DNA of 64,000 bases from Aphis gossypii (Eukaryota; Arthropoda; Insecta; Hemiptera; Aphididae): NCBI RefSeq assembly GCF_020184175.1, contig NC_065532.1, positions 19,034,001 to 19,098,000 on the forward strand. The letters run 5' to 3'. The position numbers and the translations under genes are program-made. Shown here piece by piece: positions 52,887-64,000 of the stretch. Under the pieces are notes generated by a model that ran no database searches, was not told the DNA's origin, and saw only the letters and a program-made list of their open reading frames with translations. How positions within the stretch are numbered: the stretch's first letter is position 1; each line of letters opens with the position of its first letter.

Positions 52887-53170
52887 ATACAGAGTGTTTC
52901 AGACCTGCACGTACATCACATCGATCAATGTCCGACGTAAATACGTGTGAGGATGTGACAAGCACATGACAAGACCTTCAGTGTGAGTCTGTCGCGAATA
53001 ATAATGCCTACCCACTGACGTTTAGGCAGCGGACTTTCGGAAAAATCCAGTCTATGTATTTCTTTGTATATTATACTCTAGACATCGCTGAAGACTGTTC
53101 ATTAAAATAAAATACGTTCGTTACAAATTTCTCAGTTTGAGTAGTTTTTTATGTGACCGACCTGTATAAG
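52887..53170. repeat. GC-elevated repeat-like segment abutting copy 4
   Basis: Begins TATACAGAGTGTTTCAGACC and ends, in reverse complement, TATACAGGTCGGTCACATAA. The ends share about eight bases of inverted repeat. It is far GC-richer than its surroundings on the left half (52900-53060) and has no long frame. It may be another short element sharing a TATACAG edge with its neighbour. Confidence 0.35.
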
Positions 53171-53662
53171 GTATAAAGTATAACGATACATATGTAAAAT
53201 ATAAAGTCTTTTCCCAGAAATTTTAGTCTTTATAATTGTCAATCATATGTATATAAGATAATTATATTACTATATGGTATATGTATGCTTATTTTTTACA
53301 TCGACTTTGTCGAGTTTTAAAAAGTCATTATGTACTCTATGATATACGTAGTATGTCGGCATATAGAACAGTTTTTAATTTGTTTATTAGATTGTATTGT
53401 AAATAATTATTCGTGTAATTTCAATGTAAGATTATTCAAAAACTAATCGGATGCTTTAAACTATTAGGTATATTTATTAGTTTATTGTGACATGTTTGGG
53501 TATAATAAAAAAAAAAACTCGACATCTATACTAAAACAGTAGAGCGGATACCTACTAATTTACTTTTTTTATCCTTATCAATATTTTATGTAAATATATT
53601 ATTATTTATTATAGTATATTGGATGTAAATTGATGATTACCTTATACATTTTTAAATTTATC
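53171..53662. other. AT-rich gene-free stretch
   Basis: Nothing recognised on either strand. Confidence 0.5.
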
Positions 53663-53670
53663 GTATACAA

Positions 53671-53889
53671 CAGTGGTTCTTAAACTGTGGTATGCGTACC
53701 CCTTGGGGGTATTCAAAATTTTTTAAGGGCTACATATATGGCCAACAAACCTTGAAATAAAATAAAAATTTATATAAGCCTTTAAAATCTTTTATACATA
53801 TTATTTTTGTTTAGAGACTAAGAAGGGGTACCCCAAAAGGGTTAATTGGTAAAAACGGCACAGTGCTTATAAAAGTTTGAGAATCCCTG
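53671..53889. mobile_element. hAT-type MITE (219 bp)
   Basis: Starts CAGTGGTTCTTAAACT and ends AGTTTGAGAATCCCTG, inverted with two mismatches in 16 positions. The 8-bp flanks are GTATACAA (53663-53670) and GTATAAAA (53890-53897), matching at seven of eight. CAGTGGTTCT.AAACT ends are typical of hAT-derived short elements across animals. The interior has inverted GTACCCCTTGGGGG/GGGGTACCCC strings and no frame. Confidence 0.8.
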
Positions 53890-53897
53890 GTATAAAA

Positions 53898-56287
53898 GAT
53901 AGTTTTTGTATTGGTAAGATATTATATTATTCGCAAAAAATATTGAGAGTTGAAATATGTGTATATTAACTGGTTACCGTGATATTTTTATTTGTGGGCT
54001 CTAGTGAGATTGCTCTACGTTTTCTGTATCGGTATATTGCTGTACACACACTTTGCAATCATCTTCAAATTAGTGCTTCTATTGTTGTTACTCAATTTTC
54101 GTGAAAACCATTATATCAAATTTGAAATATATCTCATGAATGTTTTACACGTGGTGTCGTACGATATTAAAAAGTACAACAATACTGCAGAGCATTGGAT
54201 TTAACACAAATATTAAATTATTTAAATTGGTATTAAATTGTTGTTATCATTTCAGAAAAATAATTATTATGCGTTCTAACGTATTCTTTCCACTAGATAA
54301 ATTTCGTATAATTCCGTCGTAGTGAAAAATACGAATGAAATATGTATTATTCCAGGAACGAATCGTGTTCTTAAGTTGAATAATATTCGTTTTCCAAGCT
54401 GACTGTGTGTTTTAAGTCTTATTGAAACTTTCAACATGTTTTTTCTTTTTACACATCATTCTTGTGTCTCTACTACGAAAATTTATATTTTAATCATAGC
54501 ACAGGACAATCGAAGAATAATATGTTATTTAATACTCCGTGGAGTTTTCTGTTAAATATATATATTGCATTGTATCCGTATTAGTGCTCGCGATGACTAA
54601 AAACTGTTTTTTTTTTTTTTTAACTAATTATCAACTCGTTAATTTGGTTTGGTTAGATAAAAGCTAGATTTAATCTATAATGTTAAGCACGTTTAGAGTT
54701 AGGTTGCATACAAATCGAGTCTAAAAACATTTAAACTTTTTCTTCCCGAACAAAACACAAGAGCAGTTGATTTTGGATTAGTAAAATAAATACAGTTGAG
54801 AAGCAATTTTTTTTATTTTTCTTAATGCTTTATTTTTTAAATAAATTGTATTACTTATTTTTCAAATTATCGACTTTATTTTTTTGCCCATAATTGCATA
54901 TTGTATGGTGCACTTATACAGTTATATTCATTTACCCGTATTATGTGACACTATATATTATGTAATATAAATACATTTTAAACTTCTTTTAGCACCGATT
55001 TTTTTCCACGCGTTTAATTGTATAAAGCAATTATAAAGCTTAACATGTCGTAAAATAATATATGTATGTACCTACTATTAACATTTACATATTTGCATGC
55101 ATTAACATCATACATAATATGTGAGAGTGGATTTAGATGAATTGTTATAAATCCCAAGTCTCAACTAGGACGTATAATTTTAATACCTAGGATTTAACCG
55201 GTCATTTAATTTTAAAACCTCTAACTCATCTATGGATTTTTCGTATAAATTTTATGGAATTCGATCCACAGCTGCCGTTATAAATATATGACTAGGTAGT
55301 ATTTTTGTTACGACCTTAAAGCGTTAAGTATTATTTTTAATAACAGTCACCTAACCGACCATATTTTCCGCTCCGTGCGATATTAATTGACCTCAACCCC
55401 ATTTATGCACCGTTAATAATTGTATGCATCAGAAGGAGAACTTCACCCTTAATCGAATTAGGTAGGTATATGTAAGTTTAAATGACAACACACACAATTA
55501 GATTTTGTATTTTATGATTTTTTTCTTTTATGTTTTATATGTGATTTTAGTTTTTTGGGTGTTAAGAGTTCTTTTAAATTGTCATTAAGTCCTTAAATCG
55601 ATTAAAAAATTCATCTGAAATTTTTATAGTTTTCCAAAGAATAAAGAAAAACTTTGAAATATAAAAACAACTACCTGTGATGCATATGCAGCGAATCTGA
55701 TTAAGAAGAAATCGATTTTATTTTATATTAAAATTTAGTTATTATGTTTGTGTGTAGAATTTTGATAATTTATTATAGCAATAATTAAATATGATAAATA
55801 TTCACAATTGTTTGGTCTTCATCCTTAATTTCTTAATCCATACTTATTTTCTAGATTGCAATATTTTTTCAAAAAGTCAATGTCATTTTGCATTGATCCT
55901 ATTTCGTAAATTGTTAAATTTGTTCAACTAGTGAAGTTAACAAGCGAATCCCTCTATGCTACTATACTAGGTACATTGAAGTAATCACACTACACGCATG
56001 GTATATTTTTATTATTTTATGAGTTCTTTAACTTTCTCAATCTTACCTTACCTACGGAATATAACTATTGCGTGCAGTAGTTTCTGAATGAACGAATAAC
56101 ATAGATAACATAAATTCGAAATCAATATTGAAGTAAAAACCACTAAATGTATTAAATAAGTAGATACAATATTACCAAATTAATTAAAACCTTGCTTAAA
56201 TGAAAGGCCACGAACAAGCGTAGAATAATATAACAATATCCGATAATATCCTTAAAATCATATTATAGTATTTATTTATTTTTTATG
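53898..56287. other. AT-rich gene-free stretch
   Basis: Only chance hydrophobic frames. A slightly GC-richer patch lies at about 55345-55450 (CGCTCCGTGCGATATTAATT) without an open frame or splice sites. Confidence 0.45.
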
Positions 56288-57020
56288 TGCAGGATGATTT
56301 ATGTCGATCATATTCAACCCATTTGTTTCCATATTCATTAATTAAGATGCTGATTCATGAAATTTTTAGTATATTTCATAATCGTATTTACTTGAAATTT
56401 TTTGTACTACTTAGGAGTGTCCATTGGTGATGTAAACTTGTGTTATATGTATATACAATTTGAATGAGTAGTTTTTCAGTTATTAAAATGTTTACATTAA
56501 GAATTAAAATCCTAAGAAAGTGGTTTTCATAAAAGTACAAAAAAATTTTATTTTGGATCTAGTATTCATTATATTCTGGCTTTTTTAAAAAAAATTATAA
56601 ATGTTGATAGATTTATATTAATTATTAAAAGTTTCAAGTTATCATACCCCCATATCTTTCCAACCCGTTATCATTGATCTATTATTTTTAGGATGAATAC
56701 AAACAAATTATTAACACAAAGAGTATTTGTTAAATTTTAATTTTGATACTTCAGCATTTCCAGCAAAAACAATGTTAAATAGTTTACAATTATAAGGAAA
56801 AATGGGTTCTCCTCTAAAAAATAGAAGTTTATGAGTAGAATTATCTCCATATTATGATATTTCTTAATAGTACAAAGCATATAAAGTATTTTATAATATG
56901 GTCTTGAGATATCTGATACATTATGTATTAAAAAAAATCCTAAATTCAGATTTTGATTAAATGCATTATTTGAGGAAAAATAAAGGTGTTTATCCTATTT
57001 GGATTATCTTATTATCTTAT
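56288..57020. mobile_element. Degenerate GATTCAC-family element, copy 5
   Basis: The left end GCAGGATGATTTATGTCGAT is a decayed version of the family terminus. Internal strings AGGAGTGTCCATTGGTGAT and GGATCTAGTATTCATTATA are shared with copy 4 and with the 21.3-kb fragment. The right end is recognisable only loosely near 56990-57020. No coding frame. Confidence 0.4.
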
Positions 57021-57315
57021 ATATACATATGATGCACTGATAGTAAGGTTATTATAGAATTTCTAATAAATAAATTAAAATGATATTACATAAATGAATA
57101 AGAGTTGAAATACAAAAAAAATAATAAAATCCGTACAGGTTAGATATTGTTAGTTTATATTATTATTATATAGTCCCCAACGGAATTTCTTAATCTGGTT
57201 CTAGAAAATCATATACATCATAAGGTAGATTGAGTTCGTTTCAATATTGAAAAAAAAAACTATACATAAATTAATTTCAAAGTTTTTTTTCATATTTATT
57301 TTTAAGGAGTCTGTT

Positions 57316-58462
57316 CATTATTTATATATATACATCATTATTTATTTTCTAAAAAATGCAATATTTAACAGAAGTAATTTTTATTTCTTAGTCAACGGTA
57401 TAAAATCGGTCAAATAAACATTAATATATAGTAAATACAAGTATATTATATAATATACTATTTTTTAAATATAAAACTATTTGTTTCTGTTTGTATAAAC
57501 AGATATAAATAATATTGCCTTAAATCATACATACAAAACGTTTTCTTATTAATATTAGGAATACTCGACAGATTGCAATACTTTAAGTATTATAATTTAC
57601 ACAAATAATCACGTCATTTAAAAATATGTATACATATTGTATATGTTATATAATACATATTATATTAATAATATAATATTTAGTATCATAACTATTTATA
57701 AGAATGAAGTACATTTAATTATGTATACGAACATTGCTTAGTTTTCGGTGTAGTTTAGCTAGAAAAATCTTCAAACGTATAATAAAAGCTAACAGTTAAT
57801 ATTAAATATTAATTACTTAAATTAAGTCAGTAAAGAAAAAAAAAGTTAACGATAAACCAATAAATTTAAAAAAAAATATGGGTATATTTATTAGAATAAT
57901 ATACATTTTAAAGGGATTTTCATAACATTTTATCGTTATAATTGTTAAGTTTTTTTACGTTTTTGAATGACATGTATGGACCTTCTGTTTTTAATTTAAT
58001 ATACTCCGAGGCAGAATATTTTTCTAAAAATTTCAATGTATAGCAATTGAATATTAAACGATTAGTTGTGACTACTTTGTTATAAGTTTTTGACGTTTAG
58101 AGAATATGGTAGATAAAAATTTTGTGGGATACCCGATGCCTCAATACTAATAAAAATAACAATAATAATAATAACTCATTTAAGTATTAAATAAAACATA
58201 CTTTTATTTGACTTATTAATACATTTTTTGAAATTTTATTTTTATTTGCTGACATCTTCATAACAATGTTTGTTTCAAAATATGAGAAAATCTTAAAAAA
58301 TGATAGGTAACGATAAAAATGATAATTTTTCAAAAATGTTAAATTTCTATGATTTTAAATAGTAAAAAATAAAAAATTCTTTAATAGTTAAAAAAATAAC
58401 TTGTATCTTCAAAAGAATCATTCTGTATAAAGTAATTATTTTTATTGAGATAAGGCCCATAG
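57316..58462 (+). repeat. Tandem duplication, unit 1 (1.15 kb)
   Basis: This unit recurs immediately at 58463-59596 in the same orientation. It begins CATTATTTATATATATACAT and ends AAGGCCCATAGT. It contains no gene, only AT-rich non-coding sequence such as GATACCCGATGCCTCAATAC, found in both units. Differences from unit 2 are almost all indels of 1-3 bases. Confidence 0.95.
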
Positions 58463-59596
58463 TCATTAATTTATATATATACATCATCATATTATTTTCT
58501 AAAAAATGCATATTTAACAGAAGTAATTTTTATTTCTTAGTCAACGGTATAAAATCGGTCAAATAAACATTAATATATAGTAATACATATATTATATAAT
58601 ATACTATTTTTTAAATATAAACTATTGTTTCTGTTTGTATAAACAGATATAAATAATATTGCCTTAAATCATACATACAAACGTTTTCTTATTAATATTA
58701 GGAATACTCGACAGATTGCAATACTTTAAGTTATAATTTACACAAATAATCACGTCATTTAAAAATATGTATACATATTGTATATGTTATATAATACATA
58801 TTATATTAATAATAAATATTTAGTATCATAACTATTTATAAGATAAGTACATTTAATTATGTATACGAACATTGCTTAGTTTCGGTGTAGTTTTTGCTAG
58901 AAAAATCTTCAAACGTATAATAAAAGCTAACAGTTAATATTAAATATAATTACTTAAATTAAGTCAGTAAAGAAAAAAAAAGTTAACGATAAACCAATAA
59001 ATTTAAAAAAAATATGGGTATATTTATTAGAATAATATACATTTTAAAGGGATTTCATAACATTTTATCGTTATAATTGTTAAGTTTTTTTACGTTTTTG
59101 AATGACATGTATGGACCTTCTGTTTTTAATTAATATACTCCGAGGCAGAAATTTTTTCTAAAATTTCAATGTATAGCAATTGAATATTACGATTAGTTGT
59201 GACTACTTTGTTATAAGTTTTTGACGTTTAGAGAATATGGTAGATAAAAATTTTGTGGGATACCCGATGCCTCAATACTAATAAAAATAACAATAATAAT
59301 AATAACTCATTTAAGTATTAAATAAAACATACTTTTATTTGACTTATTAATACATTTTTTGAAATTTTATTTTATTGCTGACATCTTCATAACAATGTTT
59401 GTTTCAAAATATGAGAAAATCAAAAAATGATAGGTAACGATAAAAATGATAATTTTTCAAAAATGTTAAATTTCTATGATTTTAAATAGTAAAAAATAAA
59501 AAATTCTTTAATAGTTAAAAAGGAAAAATAACTTGTATCTTCAAAAGAATCATTCTGTATAAAGTAATTATTTTTAATGAGATAAAGGCCCATAGT
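58463..59596 (+). repeat. Tandem duplication, unit 2 (1.13 kb)
   Basis: Second copy, about 13 bp shorter than unit 1. Examples of differences: AATGCAATATTT becomes AATGCATATTT, ACAAAACG becomes ACAAACG, TAAGTATTATAA becomes TAAGTTATAA, AGAATGAAG becomes AGATAAG and GTTTTCGG becomes GTTTCGG. Substitutions are rare. This may be a real duplication or an assembly join. Confidence 0.95.
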
Positions 59597-62500
59597 GATG
59601 GCGCTCCGGAGATAATTCATCGAGTATGGTTGGAAATTATATATATTACGCTGCTTTTCGATTTATCATTTAAGAAAGTATAATAATAAATATGAATTAC
59701 CTACTTATAATCTATATATATATAAATAAATATTTATTGTGGTGAAAGGTATTTCGATATCCGGCAGTCGAAATAGTTAAATCAATTATAATAATAATAA
59801 TTGTCAATGAGTTAGTTGTTAGATAGATGTATCGTTATTGTATTACGCAGTGTACAGAGTGATTCACCAAGATTTTCACTTTTTTTCTTCAATAATGCTA
59901 TTGTTCAAAATCAGAATTTCGGAGTTATTAAATAAACTTAAAAACCATGTATTATTATTCTTAAGACTTAAGTTGTATCCCGAAGAGATGAAACTTCTAT
60001 TTTTTTAAACTACAACTTCTTTTTTATCGTAAAATATTTAGCATATAATTTTTCTGAATATTTTGAGATATCAAAATTAAAATTCGAATTAATCGTTTTT
60101 GAATTATTTAACTTTGTAAATTAAGGATAACATTTTCTCCAGATACAAATTCTTCTTGTCCAATCTTTTTTGTGAGTTTCTGAGTCTTCGAGCTCACCTT
60201 TAATTTGCATGACACACCACTTTTATTGTTTTTCGCGTCTATATTTTTTCTTCTCTCTGAATCGTTTTTGAAGGGTTATAACCTAGTTGTCGTAAACGTA
60301 ATTTATGACACGTGACTCCCGGCGTCTTTTTTATAATAATAACAGTAATAATATTCGATGTATCTCGTTCGAATTACAAAGCGATGCTAATAACATTATA
60401 ATATTATAGTATCGCAAAACGTAATATTGTGGACCAAATGTTGAATTTTTTTTAGATCTTCTTGACTAGTGTAGTACGTGTATGTAATCGCAACGACATC
60501 CTTAATTCAGCTTAAATATCTCGTTTTCGACGAAACTAACATTACCTTTAAGCATAAATCGCATTAGTACAATGCATGTAGGTATAAAAAAACACGAAAA
60601 AAACGTGTCTCGTCTTACTTGTTTTGAGAGTAAAGTTTATTATTACCTACGTTTTAGTTTTCGAAATTTTTTTTAAAGATAATAAGAATTATGAAAGAAT
60701 ACAAATTAATCTTATCGTTCTTTTGAGTAGTGTATTAGACGAGACTGTCAGTTGGTAGTGATGGACGGAATTCTCTTGTGGGAGTTATATCTTGGATTAT
60801 TATGCTATATATTTATAATTGTATTTACAACAGTTATACTTATAATTATTGTTAAATTACTCATAGCATTAAATATAAAATAAAGATAAATATTATATCA
60901 TTAAAAAAATAATTTAAGAAGTTGGACGGTCCTAATCTTATCGGTTCTATCTTCTAGTATAATGAATATTATATAAGTTTACAAAATTGTCTTGAATGTC
61001 TTCATGGGGATCTTTTAATACTTAACACTCGTCAACAGTTATAGTGCTTCGCAGAAATGGTTCTTGACAAGGTAAGGGAGAGGTGACAAAAGTATTTTTT
61101 ATGTACACATTACTCAATAAAAGTGAGAAGTGAACTTATTTTTTTTTTCAAAAAAAGTGCACAAGAATAGAGACATTCATTATTTTAAAAAGTGTTAACG
61201 TTTTTAAAATATATTTTTTTTTTTTTTTGATTATCTTTTATTTTTAAATCAATTGCAGAGACATTACTCCGATCATATACATTTTAAATGGTTATAACTA
61301 ATGAATAACTTATCTAAAATTTGATTTTTATTTAGATACTTTGAAAGCTTGTTGACTATAAAACATTATGATTTTCTGGTTTCAAATATAGAAATTAAAC
61401 TCAAATTAAACTTTGAGTATTTTGAATATTAGATCAACTCAAATTCGATTTGAGATTGCGTTCGGGCTGTCGTTTGATGTTCAGATGATTGATAGAATGT
61501 AAACATATTATTATCTAAATTTTCTTCGGTTGTGTAAGTGTTATAAATAATTTATCATACAAAATAATTAATTTTATTCGTCTATGTATAATTTGTATCC
61601 AATTATAATCAATTTTTTTCTTTTTTTTTTAATAAAGAAAAATATCAAAGAATTTTTTTAAGTTTGTGGTTTGAAATTTGTTGTACAATAATAAAGTAAT
61701 ACAGTTTAATAATTTAATGTTTTAATTTTTAAATATGAAACATTTGTATATTTAATATCATTAAAAAAACTGTTATAATTTCTTATAAATTTAACTTTTC
61801 TACAGTTTATTATTGATTAATTATTTTTGCGTGTATTGAATTGTCAGTTATGTAATCAAACTTTCTAGATTATTGCATGGCACATAGTTAGGTATACAGA
61901 TTTAGATTGACTATCATTATTTATCAGGTATTGGTTTAGTAATAAGCTGTACCAAATGTTGGAATACATAAAATGCACACTTCAAGTAAGAGTAACTGTC
62001 GCAGCACACATTCACAAAAAACCAATAGAAAAATCGCGAACTCAAAGAAAATTTCTATATAATTTAACTATTTTTCAAATGGTAGTAATTTCGTGATTTA
62101 ACTTTTGTGTATAAAATTTTAATTTATGTTTAAATCGATAGGTACTTGTCTATTTTTTTTAATACATATTATATTATAACGACTGGTTGGGGAACAATTT
62201 TCCGTTTATCTCTGTAATTCGTGATTTTATGACATGAAATTAATGTCCTAGATTCTCACGAGTCTTATTTCGTTTTTTTAAATATATTATTGTGTTTAAA
62301 TAATATGAAACGACATCATGTCCTTTAGGTGTGCATAAAAGATAGTAGTATAAGATTATAATTTACTCGCTTGTACTATGTGAAATTTCTGCCTAAATAC
62401 ATTTTATCTAAAGAAATCTGAAATAGCATCATGGATAGTATTTGTGTTTTAAAAACGCAGAAGTAGATAGTTCAATAATTTCTTGTACGTTTTATTATAT

Positions 62501-64000
62501 TCAATGAAATGTGTAGCCTTGCCGTTGAATGCTAATTGTTGGATCGATTAGGTATAAAAAGTAAAATTTTTTTTTTTTTGTTATAATTCATAAAATAAAT
62601 GTACAAAATAAAAATGTATCAACTGTAATCTGCTTATGTGAAATTTGGACGCAACTACTCAAATTAATGTTGGCTATTTAATGATACCTTTTTCTGTTTA
62701 AGAAGTTATTAAACAACTACTTCGGAAGCCACAGTTATTACTGAAAAGTAAAATTGTACTGACCCAGTTTTCCTAATTGTACACAATTAAGCGATTTTAA
62801 TTCTGTCATATCAATAACATATTTATTTTAATTATATTTTTTATATTTAATTGGATGTTTACATAATTTTAAATAATTAATAAACATGATTTTCGTACTA
62901 AATTAAAAGTACGATTGTTGTCAATTTACAAGTAAATACTCGTAGTATATAGTTATATAGTTCAAAATCACGTATTCGACCTTCGTATTTTGTAAATATT
63001 ATATAATACTCAAGCTAAATTGTTATTTTGGTTCTTAGTTTTTAACTATATTTCATTGCAAGTGTTAAATTTATAACTGTATAAAAATCATTTCAAAGTA
63101 TACCATTCCAATCATCAATTTCTTGATAATTTAAAAGTCAGCCATAAAAGCCTAGTTATTAGCTATAATTTTGTATTCGATGAGCATTAAACAAAAAAAC
63201 AAAAAAAAATAGTGAACACAATATATATTTTGTTAATTTATTGAACAGAAAAATAATTTCAGTATTGTCTTTGTTAGTAATATTATTAATTAAAAATGAA
63301 ATTCTTTTGTTGGTACAAAATTAGAGATATTTTCGTTACAATACATCTTTTAAAATAAAATATAACGAATTATAAAAATTTTAACACGAATTTCCTTTTA
63401 ATATACATTGTTGGTTTTTAAGAATAAATAAACGCACTTCAACATAAAAAGTTTAAAACGCTTTGCTGTGTATACAATTAATGGTGAAGTTCTTACCTTT
63501 TAGTTAGATTTAAATTCGTTTTGGGCTATATACGTTTGAACTGTGTGTTTTATTTTTTAAATTAACTTTGTACTTTTTTCTTTTTTATTCTCTTAAAAAG
63601 GCGTCAAAAGCGTCAAAACTTTCTTCGCTATTGCTACAATTTTCATTTTAATCTGTATTTAATCTTTTCAAGCATATGCCGTCGAAGAGGCAATTCTGTC
63701 AACTCGTTATTCAATTCAATCGCAAATGTAGATACACATGTATAATTGTAAAATATATATACACATTTGTATAAAAAAACTTTATTTCTTTTTAAATTAT
63801 ACTGATAAGAAGTTGAAAATAAAAGAATTCGTAGATAGTGGTTGATATGGAAACAGTTAACTGATAAACAGTATTAAAAAAAAAAATTGTATAGATAACG
63901 TTTTTTTTTAATGATAAGTAGTATCTATACCCAATGTATTTCGTTACGGCTGTTATTTAAACTTTTAGCACAATTGCTTTTAATATAAACTAATGAATAA
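59597..64000. other. AT-rich gene-free stretch with one transposon end
   Basis: A single GATTCAC-family end, TACAGAGTGATTCACCAAG, lies at 59853-59871; its partner end is not evident, so it is a solo or decayed copy. A minor GC-richer patch at about 60290-60330 (GACACGTGACTCCCGGCG) carries no frame. AAG|GTAAGG at about 61070 looks like a donor but follows no open exon of useful length. No RNA gene was seen. Confidence 0.45.

Noticed and set aside
53990..54322. Two overlapping plus-strand hydrophobic frames
   Set aside because: They overlap each other, the first lacks an ATG at its listed start, and neither has motif or splice support.
15169..64000. tRNA, snRNA, microRNA and CRISPR-like arrays
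   Set aside because: I looked for tRNA T-loop strings, common insect microRNA seeds and spaced direct repeats and found none; only microsatellites and transposon repeats are present.

Overview
The window reads as aphid-like insect nuclear DNA. It is very AT-rich, its genes are split by GT-AG introns, and it carries interspersed repeats of a kind I associate with aphid genomes: a family starting near GATTCTGAAYGAAG, hAT-like short elements starting CAGTGG, and short TAGGTAYC-type runs. The species call is inference from composition and repeats, because no rRNA or mitochondrial marker is present.

Positions 1-15,200 are gene-dense. On the minus strand at the left edge is the first coding exon of a gene that leaves the window (Lys/Glu-rich N-terminus, possibly eIF2B delta). 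Next comes a four-exon minus-strand homologue of C1orf43/NICE-3 (2543-5039). A five-exon plus-strand PSMB3, proteasome beta-3, follows (6863-10789); its first coding exon is only the ATG. A three-exon minus-strand SUB1/PC4 coactivator lies at 13193-14688. Exon joins for the last three genes were worked out base by base: the phases match, and the products are 236, 205 and 113 residues. A relatively GC-rich segment upstream of SUB1 ends in a strong plus-strand splice donor (15168/15169) and probably holds the first exon of a divergent gene.

Positions 15,200-64,000 contain no gene I can identify. They may be introns of the gene starting near 15,000, or intergenic DNA. The stretch holds short non-autonomous DNA transposons, some with perfect target-site duplications, a multi-copy family with GATTCAC termini, two copies of the GATTCTGAAYGAAG repeat, a 750-bp repeat with an internal duplication and terminal hairpin, microsatellites, a few GC-elevated patches with weak coding potential, and a 1.1-kb tandem duplication (57,316-59,596) whose copies differ almost only by tiny indels.

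The three identified genes are unrelated housekeeping functions (proteasome, transcription coactivation, a membrane protein) and do not form a pathway. I found no novel multi-gene system. The most useful oddities are the ATG-only exon, the nested transposons beside PSMB3, the GATTCAC family, and the indel-only duplication, which may be an assembly artefact.
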